Shown here in pieces: positions 32,242-40,506 of a DNA stretch of 64,000 bases. The position numbers and the translations under genes were made by a program. The stretch comes from Sphingomonadales bacterium UBA7471. GTDB taxonomy: Bacteria > Pseudomonadota > Alphaproteobacteria > Sphingomonadales > Sphingomonadaceae. The notes beneath the pieces are model-generated. The model was given only the letters and a program-made list of their open reading frames with translations, did no database searches and was not told where the DNA came from. Each line of letters begins with the position of its first letter. The stretch's first letter is position 1. The stretch spans positions 29,549 to 93,548 of the forward strand of contig DLOZ01000014.1 of the NCBI GenBank assembly GCA_002479765.1. The letters are read 5' to 3'.

Positions 32242-34890
32242 TTAACCGAACGTGCGTTGCCACCAACCTGAACGGGGTGGGCCATCGTCGGTTCCACCTG
32301 CTTCGGTTGTTGATGTTACATCCTGTGCAATATCTTTGGCCGCTGCTTTCTTTCGTGGTGCTTTGGCTTTCGCCTTGGGTGCCTCCGCCGCTTCTTCGGC
32401 TACCGCTTCAGCTACCGGTGCTTTTGCACGGCTGCGTGGCTTTGCTGGCGCCTTGGCTTTGGCAGCAGGGGCTTCTTCTGCGGCGCTTGGGACTTCCGTT
32501 GCTTTCGCTTCCGATGCACCGGCTTCTCCAGCGATGGCTTCAACAACAACCTTTTCAGCCTTTGGCTTCGCCCGGCTTGCACGCTTTGGCTTTGCGGGTG
32601 CTTCGACAGGCGCTTCCGCAACTTCCGCTTCAGTTGCTACTGGTGCTTCGGCTGTTGCCTCGCTTGCAGCCGTTTCACGGTCGCGATCACGGCCTCTGCC
32701 GCCACGACGACCACGACGGGCCCTTGGCTTGGTTGCGCCTTCGACGTCGCCGTCAGCCTGAACTGTTTCGGCGTTGCTTTTGCCTTCTGGACGATCTGTA
32801 GCGTCACTTTCACCAGCAACAGCATCTTCGCCTTCCGGACGGCCATCGCGATCACGGCCCTTGCCACCACGACGTCCACGGCGACGTTTACGCTTGCGGC
32901 CCTCACCACCTTCGCCTTCTTCGCGTGGACGTTCTGCACGCGCACGGCGTGGTTCGCGCTCAGCGTCTTCGGCTTCATCGTCGAAATCGTCGATTTCGTC
33001 TTCGATATCATCTTCTTCAATGTCGATAATCGGTGGCAGTGCGGCTGGCCGCTCTGGACGTGGGCCAGAGCTGGATACGGCAAGCTTCGCGCCTTCGGTT
33101 TCGCCATTGGGCACAATTAGCACGCGGACGTGGTAGCGCTCTTCAATCGCGGCCAATTCGGCGCGCTTATTGTTGAGGCAGTAGATTGTGGCTTCTTGGC
33201 TTGCCTGCAAAACGATCTGGCTGCCATTGCCCTTGGCTGCTTCATCTTCGATGAGACGCAGGGCTGACAAAGCCGAAGATGATGCCGTGCGGACAAGGCC
33301 CGTGCCTTCACAATGTGGACATTCGCGGGTGGATGCTTCGAGCACGCCGGTGCGCAAACGCTGGCGGCTCATCTCCATCAAACCAAAGCTGGAAATACGG
33401 CCGACCTGAATACGGGCACGGTCGTGTTTCAACGCTTCCTTCATCGCGCGCTCGACTTTGCGGGCGTTCGAATGGTGCTCCATGTCGATAAAGTCGATGA
33501 CGACAAGGCCAGCCATGTCGCGCAGGCGCAATTGACGGGCAATCTCGCGGGCGGCTTCCAAATTGGTGGAAAGCGCGGTTTGCTCAATGCCATGCTCTTT
33601 GGTTGAACGGCCTGAGTTGATGTCGATCGATACCAAGGCCTCGGTCGGGTTGATGACGATATAGCCGCCTGACTTCAACTGGACGATAGGCTGATACATG
33701 GCGTTCAGCTGATCTTCGACATGGTAACGCTGGAACAGCGGAACCGGGTCCGCATAATGCTGCACGCGTTTTGCGTGGCTTGGCATCAGCAACTTCATAA
33801 AGTCCTTGGCGGCTTTATATCCGTCAGGCCCCTCGACGAAGACCTCATCGATATCCTTGTTATAGATGTCACGAATGGCACGCTTGATAAGGTCGCTGTC
33901 GGTGTGGATCAGCATCGGTGCTGCACCACGAAGCGTACGCTCACGGATTTCGTCCCAAAGGCGGGCGAGATAATCAAAGTCGCGCTTGATTTCAGGCTTC
34001 GTGCGCGCAAGACCTGCCGTACGGATGATGCAACCCATGGTGGATGGTAACGTCAGGTCCGAAATAATCGACTTCAAACGCTTACGGTCAGCCGCGCTGT
34101 GGATTTTACGGCTAATGCCGCCGCCATGCGACGTATTCGGCATCAGAACGCAATAACGACCTGCAAGGCTGAGATATGTCGTCAGAGCAGCACCCTTATT
34201 GCCGCGCTCTTCCTTTACAACCTGAACCAGCAAAACCTGACGACGGTGAATAACGTCCTGAATTTTGTAACGGCGACGCAGGTTCATGCGCTTTGCACGG
34301 ACTTCGTCGCTGGCCTTTGGCGGGCGGGTTTCGCCATTGCGGCCACCACGGCCACGACGACGGCGGTTGTTGCGGCCATTTTCGCCGCGCTCGCCTTCGC
34401 CTTCGTCTGACGCATCGTCGCCATTGCTGCCAAGGTCGGGCTCTTCGCCCTCGGTCATGTCGATGGTGTCGACGCTGTCGTCGCTATCGACTTCAATCAG
34501 GTCAGTGACGTCGTCTTCGCGCTCTGCAGAACCCTGCATGATGTCCGAAGGCTCGTCGCTTTCTTCCTCTTCCTGCTCACGCAGCGCAGCTTCTTCTGCG
34601 GCGGCTTCGGCTTCTTCAGCCAACAAACGCTCGCGGTCTTCGCGCGGAATTTGGTAATAATCGGGGTGGATTTCGGCAAAGGCCAAAAAGCCGTGGCGAT
34701 TGCCACCATAGTCTACAAACGCCGCCTGAAGCGAGGGTTCAACTCTTGTTACTTTTGCGAGGTAGATATTGCCTTTGAGCTGCTTGTGCTCGGCCGATTC
34801 AAAATCAAATTCCTCAATCTGGTTTCCTGTGACGACGGCGACCCGGGTTTCCTCCCGGTGCCGCGCATCGATTAGCATACGCGTTGTCAT
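32242..34890 (-). CDS. rne: Ribonuclease E/G
   Basis: An 882-residue endoribonuclease of the RNase E type, central to mRNA decay and rRNA/tRNA processing. The S1 domain (residues about 35-240) is split by a roughly 120-residue acidic then Arg/Gly-rich insertion, as in other alphaproteobacteria. The catalytic domain follows (FIDMEHHSNARKVERAM), and the zinc-link cysteines C524 and C527 are in TRECPHCEGTG. The C-terminal third is disordered, rich in Ala, Lys, Pro and Glu with repeated RRGRRGG blocks, and would bind RNA and partner enzymes. ATG 34890 has TGGAG nine bases upstream. A long leader precedes it. Confidence 0.95.
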   Translation of the reverse strand: MTTRMLIDARHREETRVAVVTGNQIEEFDFESAEHKQLKGNIYLAKVTRVEPSLQAAFVDYGGNRHGFLAFAEIHPDYYQIPREDRERLLAEEAEAAAEEAALREQEEEESDEPSDIMQGSAEREDDVTDLIEVDSDDSVDTIDMTEGEEPDLGSNGDDASDEGEGERGENGRNNRRRRGRGGRNGETRPPKASDEVRAKRMNLRRRYKIQDVIHRRQVLLVQVVKEERGNKGAALTTYLSLAGRYCVLMPNTSHGGGISRKIHSAADRKRLKSIISDLTLPSTMGCIIRTAGLARTKPEIKRDFDYLARLWDEIRERTLRGAAPMLIHTDSDLIKRAIRDIYNKDIDEVFVEGPDGYKAAKDFMKLLMPSHAKRVQHYADPVPLFQRYHVEDQLNAMYQPIVQLKSGGYIVINPTEALVSIDINSGRSTKEHGIEQTALSTNLEAAREIARQLRLRDMAGLVVIDFIDMEHHSNARKVERAMKEALKHDRARIQVGRISSFGLMEMSRQRLRTGVLEASTRECPHCEGTGLVRTASSSALSALRLIEDEAAKGNGSQIVLQASQEATIYCLNNKRAELAAIEERYHVRVLIVPNGETEGAKLAVSSSGPRPERPAALPPIIDIEEDDIEDEIDDFDDEAEDAEREPRRARAERPREEGEGGEGRKRKRRRGRRGGKGRDRDGRPEGEDAVAGESDATDRPEGKSNAETVQADGDVEGATKPRARRGRRGGRGRDRDRETAASEATAEAPVATEAEVAEAPVEAPAKPKRASRAKPKAEKVVVEAIAGEAGASEAKATEVPSAAEEAPAAKAKAPAKPRSRAKAPVAEAVAEEAAEAPKAKAKAPRKKAAAKDIAQDVTSTTEAGGTDDGPPRSGWWQRTFG

Positions 34891-35373
34891 TGATATTACT
34901 CCAGCGAGCATGGCGCCCGGTTGTCAGCCAAAGGCCGCTCGCTTTATTGTTGCTGCAATGCCAGACGGGACGCAGTGCGTTCCTGTCGGCAAAGCGATAT
35001 GGTGGGAATGAAAGAATTGCGTCTGCTGCTTGTGCATGGCGGGCGTGTATCGCGCGCGCTTGATTTCCAGCCCATGCGCCAGTCCCATTGCGGGCGGCGT
35101 TGGTGGAAATATCATGCCTCATGCAGCGTCAACCTGTTAATGTGCCGAGCGGAAAAGAACCGAGGGCGGATTGGCGGGAAGATCAGATGAAATTCCCTGT
35201 ATCTACTCGCTAGCACTCCTGCAGGTTGTCGGCAAGGGCATCGCGTGAAATAGCTTGCTATTATGGACCGAAAAACCGGTTTTTAGCCTTAATGCGTCAT
35301 TAACCTCGTCTGGACACCAGCCTTTGCCCGCCCACGCCTTAGTATCCAATCATCAGGTAGGCGGAGTTGGGGC
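34891..35373. other. 483-base divergent intergenic region with probable rne leader
   Basis: No convincing gene lies between rne (minus) and the amidase gene (plus). The part next to rne should hold a long rne 5' untranslated leader; RNase E genes are generally autoregulated through such leaders. AAAAACCGGTTTTT at 35271-35284 is a perfect 14-bp palindrome of unknown use. The open frames seen here are short, Cys/Arg-rich and unlike known proteins, so I treat them as chance. Confidence 0.6.
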
Positions 35374-36348
35374 GTGGGCGAAAAAATTTTCTGGACGGGG
35401 GCAGCGGCTAGAACCCCTAAGCACTATAAACGCGCTGCTGCGCTTTTTGCCAGCTTGCCTGTTTTTGCGTCCCCTACGATGGGCGGAGCCATTCAGCACA
35501 TTTCGGTGCAGGGGGCATTAGGACCGCGAACAACTCAAATCGTGCGACCATTGGCATTTCGCGCGGAGCCACCACAGCGGCGTTACCAAGTGACCGCACC
35601 CATTCGCTCGAACGTCGGCAAAGGCTTGCCGAAAATAAGCGGCCCTGCGGATGCAAGCTTACCCCTTGTCGTCATTGATGCAGGGCATGGCGGGCATGAC
35701 CCGGGCGCGATCAGTCCACATGGCGGGCAGCGCGAAAAAGAGGTCACATTGGCAATTGCCATGGCGGTGCGTGATGAAATGCTCAAAAGCGGCCGTGTCC
35801 GCGTCGCGTTGACGCGGGACAGCGATAAATTTATCGTGCTGCAGGACAGATATCAGATCGCACGCAAGCTGAATGCCGACCTGTTCATTTCTATTCACGC
35901 GGACAGCGCCGACAATCCACAAGCCAGCGGTGGCACCGTTTACACGCTGTCCGAAATTGCATCCGATCGCGAGGCGCAGCGGCTTGCCGCGCGTGAAAAC
36001 AAGGCGAACATCCTCAATGGCGTTAATCTGGGTGGTGCCGATGCCAATGTATCGTCCATCCTTATCGACCTGACGCAGCGCGAAACCATGAATGTATCCG
36101 CAGATTTCGCAAAGCTGTTGCTGCGAGAGGCAATGCCGAACATGCGCATCCGGGGAAATTCGCACCGCTTTGCGTCGTTTATTGTGCTCAGTGCGCCAGA
36201 TACGCCGTCAATATTGTTCGAAACAGGTTATTTGAGCAATGAATCCGATGTCCGTTTTCTGGCATCATCCACCGGACGTCAAAAAGTCGCCCGGGCAGTG
36301 GCAAATGCCATTCAGGTCCACTTTGCACGCAGGATCGTGACCCGATAA
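35374..36348 (+). CDS. N-acetylmuramoyl-L-alanine amidase (Amidase_3)
   Basis: A 324-residue zinc amidase that cleaves the amide between MurNAc and the stem peptide to split daughter cells. The zinc ligands are H105 in IDAGHGGHDPGA, a Glu of REKE (121-123) and H175 in SIHADS; the catalytic Glu is in ILFETGYLSN. An AmiC-type regulatory segment (GGADANVSSILIDLTQRETM) is inserted near residues 225-245. The start is GTG 35374 with GGAG about eight bases upstream. The N-terminal hydrophobic stretch AAALFASLPVFAS is a modest signal sequence. It lies directly before the PBP1A gene, as is common. Confidence 0.92.
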   Translation: MGEKIFWTGAAARTPKHYKRAAALFASLPVFASPTMGGAIQHISVQGALGPRTTQIVRPLAFRAEPPQRRYQVTAPIRSNVGKGLPKISGPADASLPLVVIDAGHGGHDPGAISPHGGQREKEVTLAIAMAVRDEMLKSGRVRVALTRDSDKFIVLQDRYQIARKLNADLFISIHADSADNPQASGGTVYTLSEIASDREAQRLAARENKANILNGVNLGGADANVSSILIDLTQRETMNVSADFAKLLLREAMPNMRIRGNSHRFASFIVLSAPDTPSILFETGYLSNESDVRFLASSTGRQKVARAVANAIQVHFARRIVTR

Positions 36349-36430
36349 CCAGCCGGTGCGGTAAAAATCGCGCCAATTTGCAGAACAAGATTCTGGACCT
36401 GTCCGGCAAATCGGCTAGAGAGGGCCGATA

Positions 36431-38947
36431 ATGGATAATTCGTCTCCAACCACCCAAGAGCCAACTGCGATCAGCTACAGGCTGAAACGCGAAGCCGAAG
36501 GATTTATCGGCCAGTGGCAGATCTGGTGGCAAAGCAAGCGGTTTCGGCGCGCGACCTACGCGGTTGGCGCGTTTATTCTGTTTCTCTTGCTCTTTTGGGT
36601 GCTTTTTGCGCGCAATCTTCCCGATGCAGAGGCATTGATCGAATATGAATCGCCGCTGCCAACGGTGGTGCGCGATGTTAACGGCGAACCATTTCACAGC
36701 TACGCCCGCGAACGCCGGGTTCAGCTGGAATATGCCGACTTCCCCAAATTACTGGTCCGGGCCTATCTCGCCGCTGAAGATAAAACATTCTTCAGCCATG
36801 GCGGTATTGATTATCCCGGTATCGTTTCGGCGATTTTTGACAATATTTTCAGCAGCAAACGGTCGCGCGGTGCGTCGACGATAACGCAGCAGGTCGCCAA
36901 AAACCTGTTGCTGACCAACGAGTATAGTTACACCCGCAAGGTCAAAGAGGCGATTTTGGCCAAGCGTATTGAAAGTGCGCTGACCAAGCAGCAGATCCTG
37001 TCGCTATACCTCAACGAAATTGCGCTCGGTCGGCAGGCGTTTGGCGTGGAAGCCGCAGCGCAGGCCTATTTCGCCAAAAGCGTGGATCAGCTCCAGCTGC
37101 ATGAAATGGCGTTTCTCGCCATCTTGCCCAAGGCGCCAGAACGTTATGGTCGTGCAAAGAACGCACAACTTGCCATTGCCCGTCGCAACTGGGTGCTGGG
37201 CGAAATGCGCAAGAATGAGTGGATCACCGACGCGCAACTCGTGGCCGCCCGTGCACAGCCGCTTGGCCTCGTTGCGCAGCGCGGCACCGGATATAAAAAT
37301 GTCGGCGGATATTTCGCGGAAGAAGTGCGCCGCCAGCTCATTGAGCGCTTTGGTGAAACCGATGCCGACGGACCCTATAGCGTCTATTCAGGCGGTCTGT
37401 GGGTGCGTTCATCGATGAACGCTGATTATCAGATACTTGCGACGCAGGCACTGCGCGACGGTTTGCTGCGCTATAACGCCGGCAAAGCGTGGAAAGCCAA
37501 TATGGGCACGATCGACGTGTCGGACGACAAATGGGCGTCACGATTTGCCGCGACCAATATCGCCATTGATTACGCCCAATGGCGGGCTGGTGTCGCTTTG
37601 GGCAAAGGCAGAGTCGGCTTTGCCGATGGCAGCATTGCGCAGTTAGATGGCGCGCCATCGGCGATGAAAGCGGGCGATGTTATTGCCGTGGCCCCCAATG
37701 GCACCAATAGCTACGCGGTGCGCAGCGTTCCAGAAGTCGGCGGTGGCATGGTGGTGCAAAACCCAATGAATGGCCGTGTTTTGGCGATCCAAGGCGGTTT
37801 TGATAATCGCATTTCCAGCTTTAACCGCGCAACGCAGGCGCAGCGTCAGCCAGGGTCTACGATCAAGCCATTCGTCTATGCAACGGCGCTGGATAACGGC
37901 ATGACGCCGACATCCATCATCGTCGATGGACCATATTGCGTGTGGCAAGGGGCATCGCTTGGCCAAAAATGCTTCCGAAACTTCACCGGTAATGGCGCCG
38001 GGCCGCAAACAATGCGTTGGGGGTTGGAACAATCGCGCAACCTGATGACGGTGCGTGCGGCGGCGGAATCGGGTATGGACAATGTGACCGATACCTTCCG
38101 CGCCATGGGCATCGGCGATTATCCGGATTATCTTTCTTATGCCTTGGGCGCGGGTGACACGACCGTGCTGAAGATGGTCAATGCCTATTCGATGCTGGTC
38201 AATCACGGCCGCGAATTGAAGCCGACGCTCATCGATTTTGTCCAGAACCGTAAAGGTAAAGTCATTTTTCCGGCCAAGTGGAAACCGTGCAAGGGCTGCC
38301 TTGCCAAGGATTGGGATGGCAAGCCAATGCCGCGCTTTGCGGCCGCAGGTAAACAGGTCATGGACCCAATTACCGCCTATCAAGTCGTCCATATGCTTGA
38401 GGGCGTCATTGAACGCGGCACCGCGGTCACATTGCGCGAGCTGGATCGCCCGTTATTTGGCAAGACTGGAACAACCACTGGCCCCACCAACGTATGGTTT
38501 ATTGGCGGATCGCCGCATCTGGTCGCAGGGCTCTATTTGGGCTTTGACCAGCCGCGGAATATGGGTGGCTATGCGCAGGGTAGTTCAATCGCCGCGCCCA
38601 TATTCAAACAGTTCGCGCGGTCTGCGATGGCCGGGATGCCAAAGACCCCGTTTATCGCGCCTGCGGGAACCCGGTTGGTGCGCATCGACCGTAAGAGCGG
38701 CAAGCGCGTCTATGGCGCTTGGCCGGGCAAAGACCCGATGAGCGCGGTGATTTGGGAAGCATTTAAGGCCGAGACCGAACCCAAGCGCTCTATTCGCCAA
38801 GAGGAGCTAGTGGCGCGCGAAGACAAGCCCAAGGAAGCATCCGAGGCGCAGTCCAATAGCGCAACGCGATCGTCGGCATCGGCGAGCACCAGCGTCGGGA
38901 CAAAACGCGATCAGGAGTTTATTCAGCAAGAGGGCGGAATTTACTAA
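36431..38947 (+). CDS. mrcA: Penicillin-binding protein 1A (bifunctional peptidoglycan synthase)
   Basis: An 838-residue class A PBP with a cytoplasmic N-terminus, one membrane helix (about residues 43-62), a GT51 transglycosylase domain with catalytic E116 in AAEDKTFFSHGG and the RGASTITQQVAKN motif, an OB-type insert, and a transpeptidase domain. The transpeptidase has S476-T-I-K479 (RQPGSTIKPFVY), an SRN motif (EQSRNLMTVR) and KTGT (FGKTGTTTGPTN). The tail after residue 790 is low-complexity and charged. It polymerises and cross-links peptidoglycan in the periplasm. GAGGG lies upstream of the ATG. Confidence 0.96.
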   Translation: MDNSSPTTQEPTAISYRLKREAEGFIGQWQIWWQSKRFRRATYAVGAFILFLLLFWVLFARNLPDAEALIEYESPLPTVVRDVNGEPFHSYARERRVQLEYADFPKLLVRAYLAAEDKTFFSHGGIDYPGIVSAIFDNIFSSKRSRGASTITQQVAKNLLLTNEYSYTRKVKEAILAKRIESALTKQQILSLYLNEIALGRQAFGVEAAAQAYFAKSVDQLQLHEMAFLAILPKAPERYGRAKNAQLAIARRNWVLGEMRKNEWITDAQLVAARAQPLGLVAQRGTGYKNVGGYFAEEVRRQLIERFGETDADGPYSVYSGGLWVRSSMNADYQILATQALRDGLLRYNAGKAWKANMGTIDVSDDKWASRFAATNIAIDYAQWRAGVALGKGRVGFADGSIAQLDGAPSAMKAGDVIAVAPNGTNSYAVRSVPEVGGGMVVQNPMNGRVLAIQGGFDNRISSFNRATQAQRQPGSTIKPFVYATALDNGMTPTSIIVDGPYCVWQGASLGQKCFRNFTGNGAGPQTMRWGLEQSRNLMTVRAAAESGMDNVTDTFRAMGIGDYPDYLSYALGAGDTTVLKMVNAYSMLVNHGRELKPTLIDFVQNRKGKVIFPAKWKPCKGCLAKDWDGKPMPRFAAAGKQVMDPITAYQVVHMLEGVIERGTAVTLRELDRPLFGKTGTTTGPTNVWFIGGSPHLVAGLYLGFDQPRNMGGYAQGSSIAAPIFKQFARSAMAGMPKTPFIAPAGTRLVRIDRKSGKRVYGAWPGKDPMSAVIWEAFKAETEPKRSIRQEELVAREDKPKEASEAQSNSATRSSASASTSVGTKRDQEFIQQEGGIY

Positions 38948-38972
38948 ACATTCCGCTGATTTAGCGAATGTT
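38947..38972 (+). terminator. Weak hairpin after the PBP1A gene
   Basis: AACATT-C-CGCT-GATTT-AGCG-AATGTT forms a 10-bp stem with one bulge, beginning at the last base of the PBP1A stop codon. No T-run follows, so it may slow rather than end transcription, or only shield the 3' end of the mRNA. Confidence 0.35.
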
Positions 38973-39095
38973 GCGCTGGATTGGGGCCCTATATTGGTAG
39001 GTCGAACAAGGTTCGCGCAATTCGCTGGCTTTGACTTCGCGGGCGTTTCGGTTAAAGGCCGCGCCTGACATTTTTCATTCCCTTGGAGTTTCCCC

Positions 39096-40223
39096 ATGCG
39101 CGCCGACGCAGAAGGCTATGTTGCCCGCATTGATGCTGCCCTTAACCTGGTCAAGATGTCGCTTGATTGGGACCGCGCATTGCGCCGCCTTGATGAGTTG
39201 AACGCAAAGGTTGAAGACCCGACCCTGTGGGACAATCCTAAAGCCGCTGAAGAGGTTATGCGCGAACGCCGCCGCCTTGATGCCGCCATCAGCACCGTAC
39301 GCGAAATTGACGCCGACAAGAGCGGAACGGTCGAACTGATCGAGCTTGCCGAAATGGAAGGCGATGCAGAGCTTGGCGACGAAGGTGCCGCATCGCTTAA
39401 GGCATTGGCGGATCGTGCGGACAAGGACAAGGTCATGGCACTGCTGTCGGGCGAAGCCGATGGCAATGATACCTTCATCGAAATTCACGCTGGCGCAGGC
39501 GGCACGGAGAGCCAGGATTGGGCCGAAATGTTACAGCGCATGTATTATCGCTGGGCCGAACAGCGCGGCTATAAAGTCGAAATGGTGGATTATCAGGCAG
39601 GTGATCAGGCCGGCATCAAGTCGGCGACAATGCTGGTCAAAGGCGAAAATGCCTATGGCTATGCCAAGACCGAGAGCGGCGTCCATCGCCTCGTCCGTAT
39701 CTCGCCTTATGACAGCGCCGCCAAGCGCCACACCAGCTTTTCCAGCGTCTGGGTCTATCCTGTCATTGATGACAATATCGACATTGAAATCAACGAAGGC
39801 GATTTGAAGATCGATACCTACCGCGCATCAGGCGCAGGTGGACAGCATGTTAACACGACCGACTCCGCTGTACGTATCACCCACAAACCGTCCGGCATCG
39901 TCGTGGCCAGCCAAAATGACCGCAGCCAGCACAAGAACCGCGCCACTGCGATGGGCATGTTGAAGGCGCGCTTGTACGAGGCCGAGCTTCGCAAGCGTGA
40001 AGAAGCCGCATCGGGCGAATATGCGGCAAAGACCGAAATCGGCTGGGGCCACCAAATCCGTTCTTATGTACTGCAGCCCTATCAGATGGTGAAAGACCTG
40101 CGCACGGGCGTGACGTCCCCAACACCCAGCGATGTGCTGGACGGCGACCTCGACAATTTCATCGCCGCAGCATTGGCCCAGCGCGTGACAGGTGAGGCTG
40201 TTTCCGTTGACGATGTTGATTGA
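39096..40223 (+). CDS. prfB: Peptide chain release factor 2
   Basis: A 375-residue class I release factor. G248-G249-Q250 in SGAGGQHVNTTDSAV triggers peptide release. The stop-reading loop is RISPYDSAAKRHTSF, where E. coli RF2 has SPF. The gene is one continuous frame from ATG 39096, so the programmed +1 frameshift at an in-frame UGA near codon 26, found in many bacterial prfB genes, is missing. GGAG lies 10 bases before the ATG. It follows the PBP1A gene by 148 bases. Confidence 0.96.
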   Translation: MRADAEGYVARIDAALNLVKMSLDWDRALRRLDELNAKVEDPTLWDNPKAAEEVMRERRRLDAAISTVREIDADKSGTVELIELAEMEGDAELGDEGAASLKALADRADKDKVMALLSGEADGNDTFIEIHAGAGGTESQDWAEMLQRMYYRWAEQRGYKVEMVDYQAGDQAGIKSATMLVKGENAYGYAKTESGVHRLVRISPYDSAAKRHTSFSSVWVYPVIDDNIDIEINEGDLKIDTYRASGAGGQHVNTTDSAVRITHKPSGIVVASQNDRSQHKNRATAMGMLKARLYEAELRKREEAASGEYAAKTEIGWGHQIRSYVLQPYQMVKDLRTGVTSPTPSDVLDGDLDNFIAAALAQRVTGEAVSVDDVD

Positions 40224-40226
40224 CGC

Positions 40227-40364
40227 TTAATCGCCCGGAGACGCTGAAGACCCTGCCAATAGGCAGCCGTCCAGATGCACTTCGCTTCCGGCCATATAGG
40301 TGGCGTCATCCGATGCCAGCATCAGGGCAATTGCAGCGCCACCAATTCGGTGCGTTTCCTGTAT
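40227..40364 (-). pseudogene. C-terminal remnant of a short-chain dehydrogenase/reductase
   Basis: The minus strand encodes 45 codons and a stop that read as an SDR C-terminus: ...AIALMLASDDATYMAGSEVH followed by LDGCLLAGSSASPGD. This matches the family pattern LASDEASYITG..(H/V)VDGG. Upstream there is a TGA and no catalytic YxxxK or Rossmann segment, so only the tail survives. It lies between prfB and acs in an otherwise gene-free stretch and is best seen as decay of a deleted gene. Confidence 0.6.
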
Positions 40365-40506
40365 TCAAAGGATATTTGACCACCGCATCGCTGTGCGGCG
40401 GCTATCTGAGCCGTGTGAAGAGCGTTTGCACTCTTTAGCCTTGAATCACTGGACCTACTCCACTTAAGCAGGCCACAAGGATTAAAAGCGTTACGGGAGA
40501 GAGCAA

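Noticed and set aside
32280..33110. Low-complexity repeats in the 3' part of rne as a tandem repeat array
   Set aside because: They are biased codons for the disordered Ala/Lys/Arg-rich tail normal for RNase E, not a DNA repeat with a fixed unit.
34921..35190. 89-residue frame in the rne-amidase gap
   Set aside because: Cys/Arg-rich, no ribosome binding site, no resemblance to any protein; more likely leader RNA.
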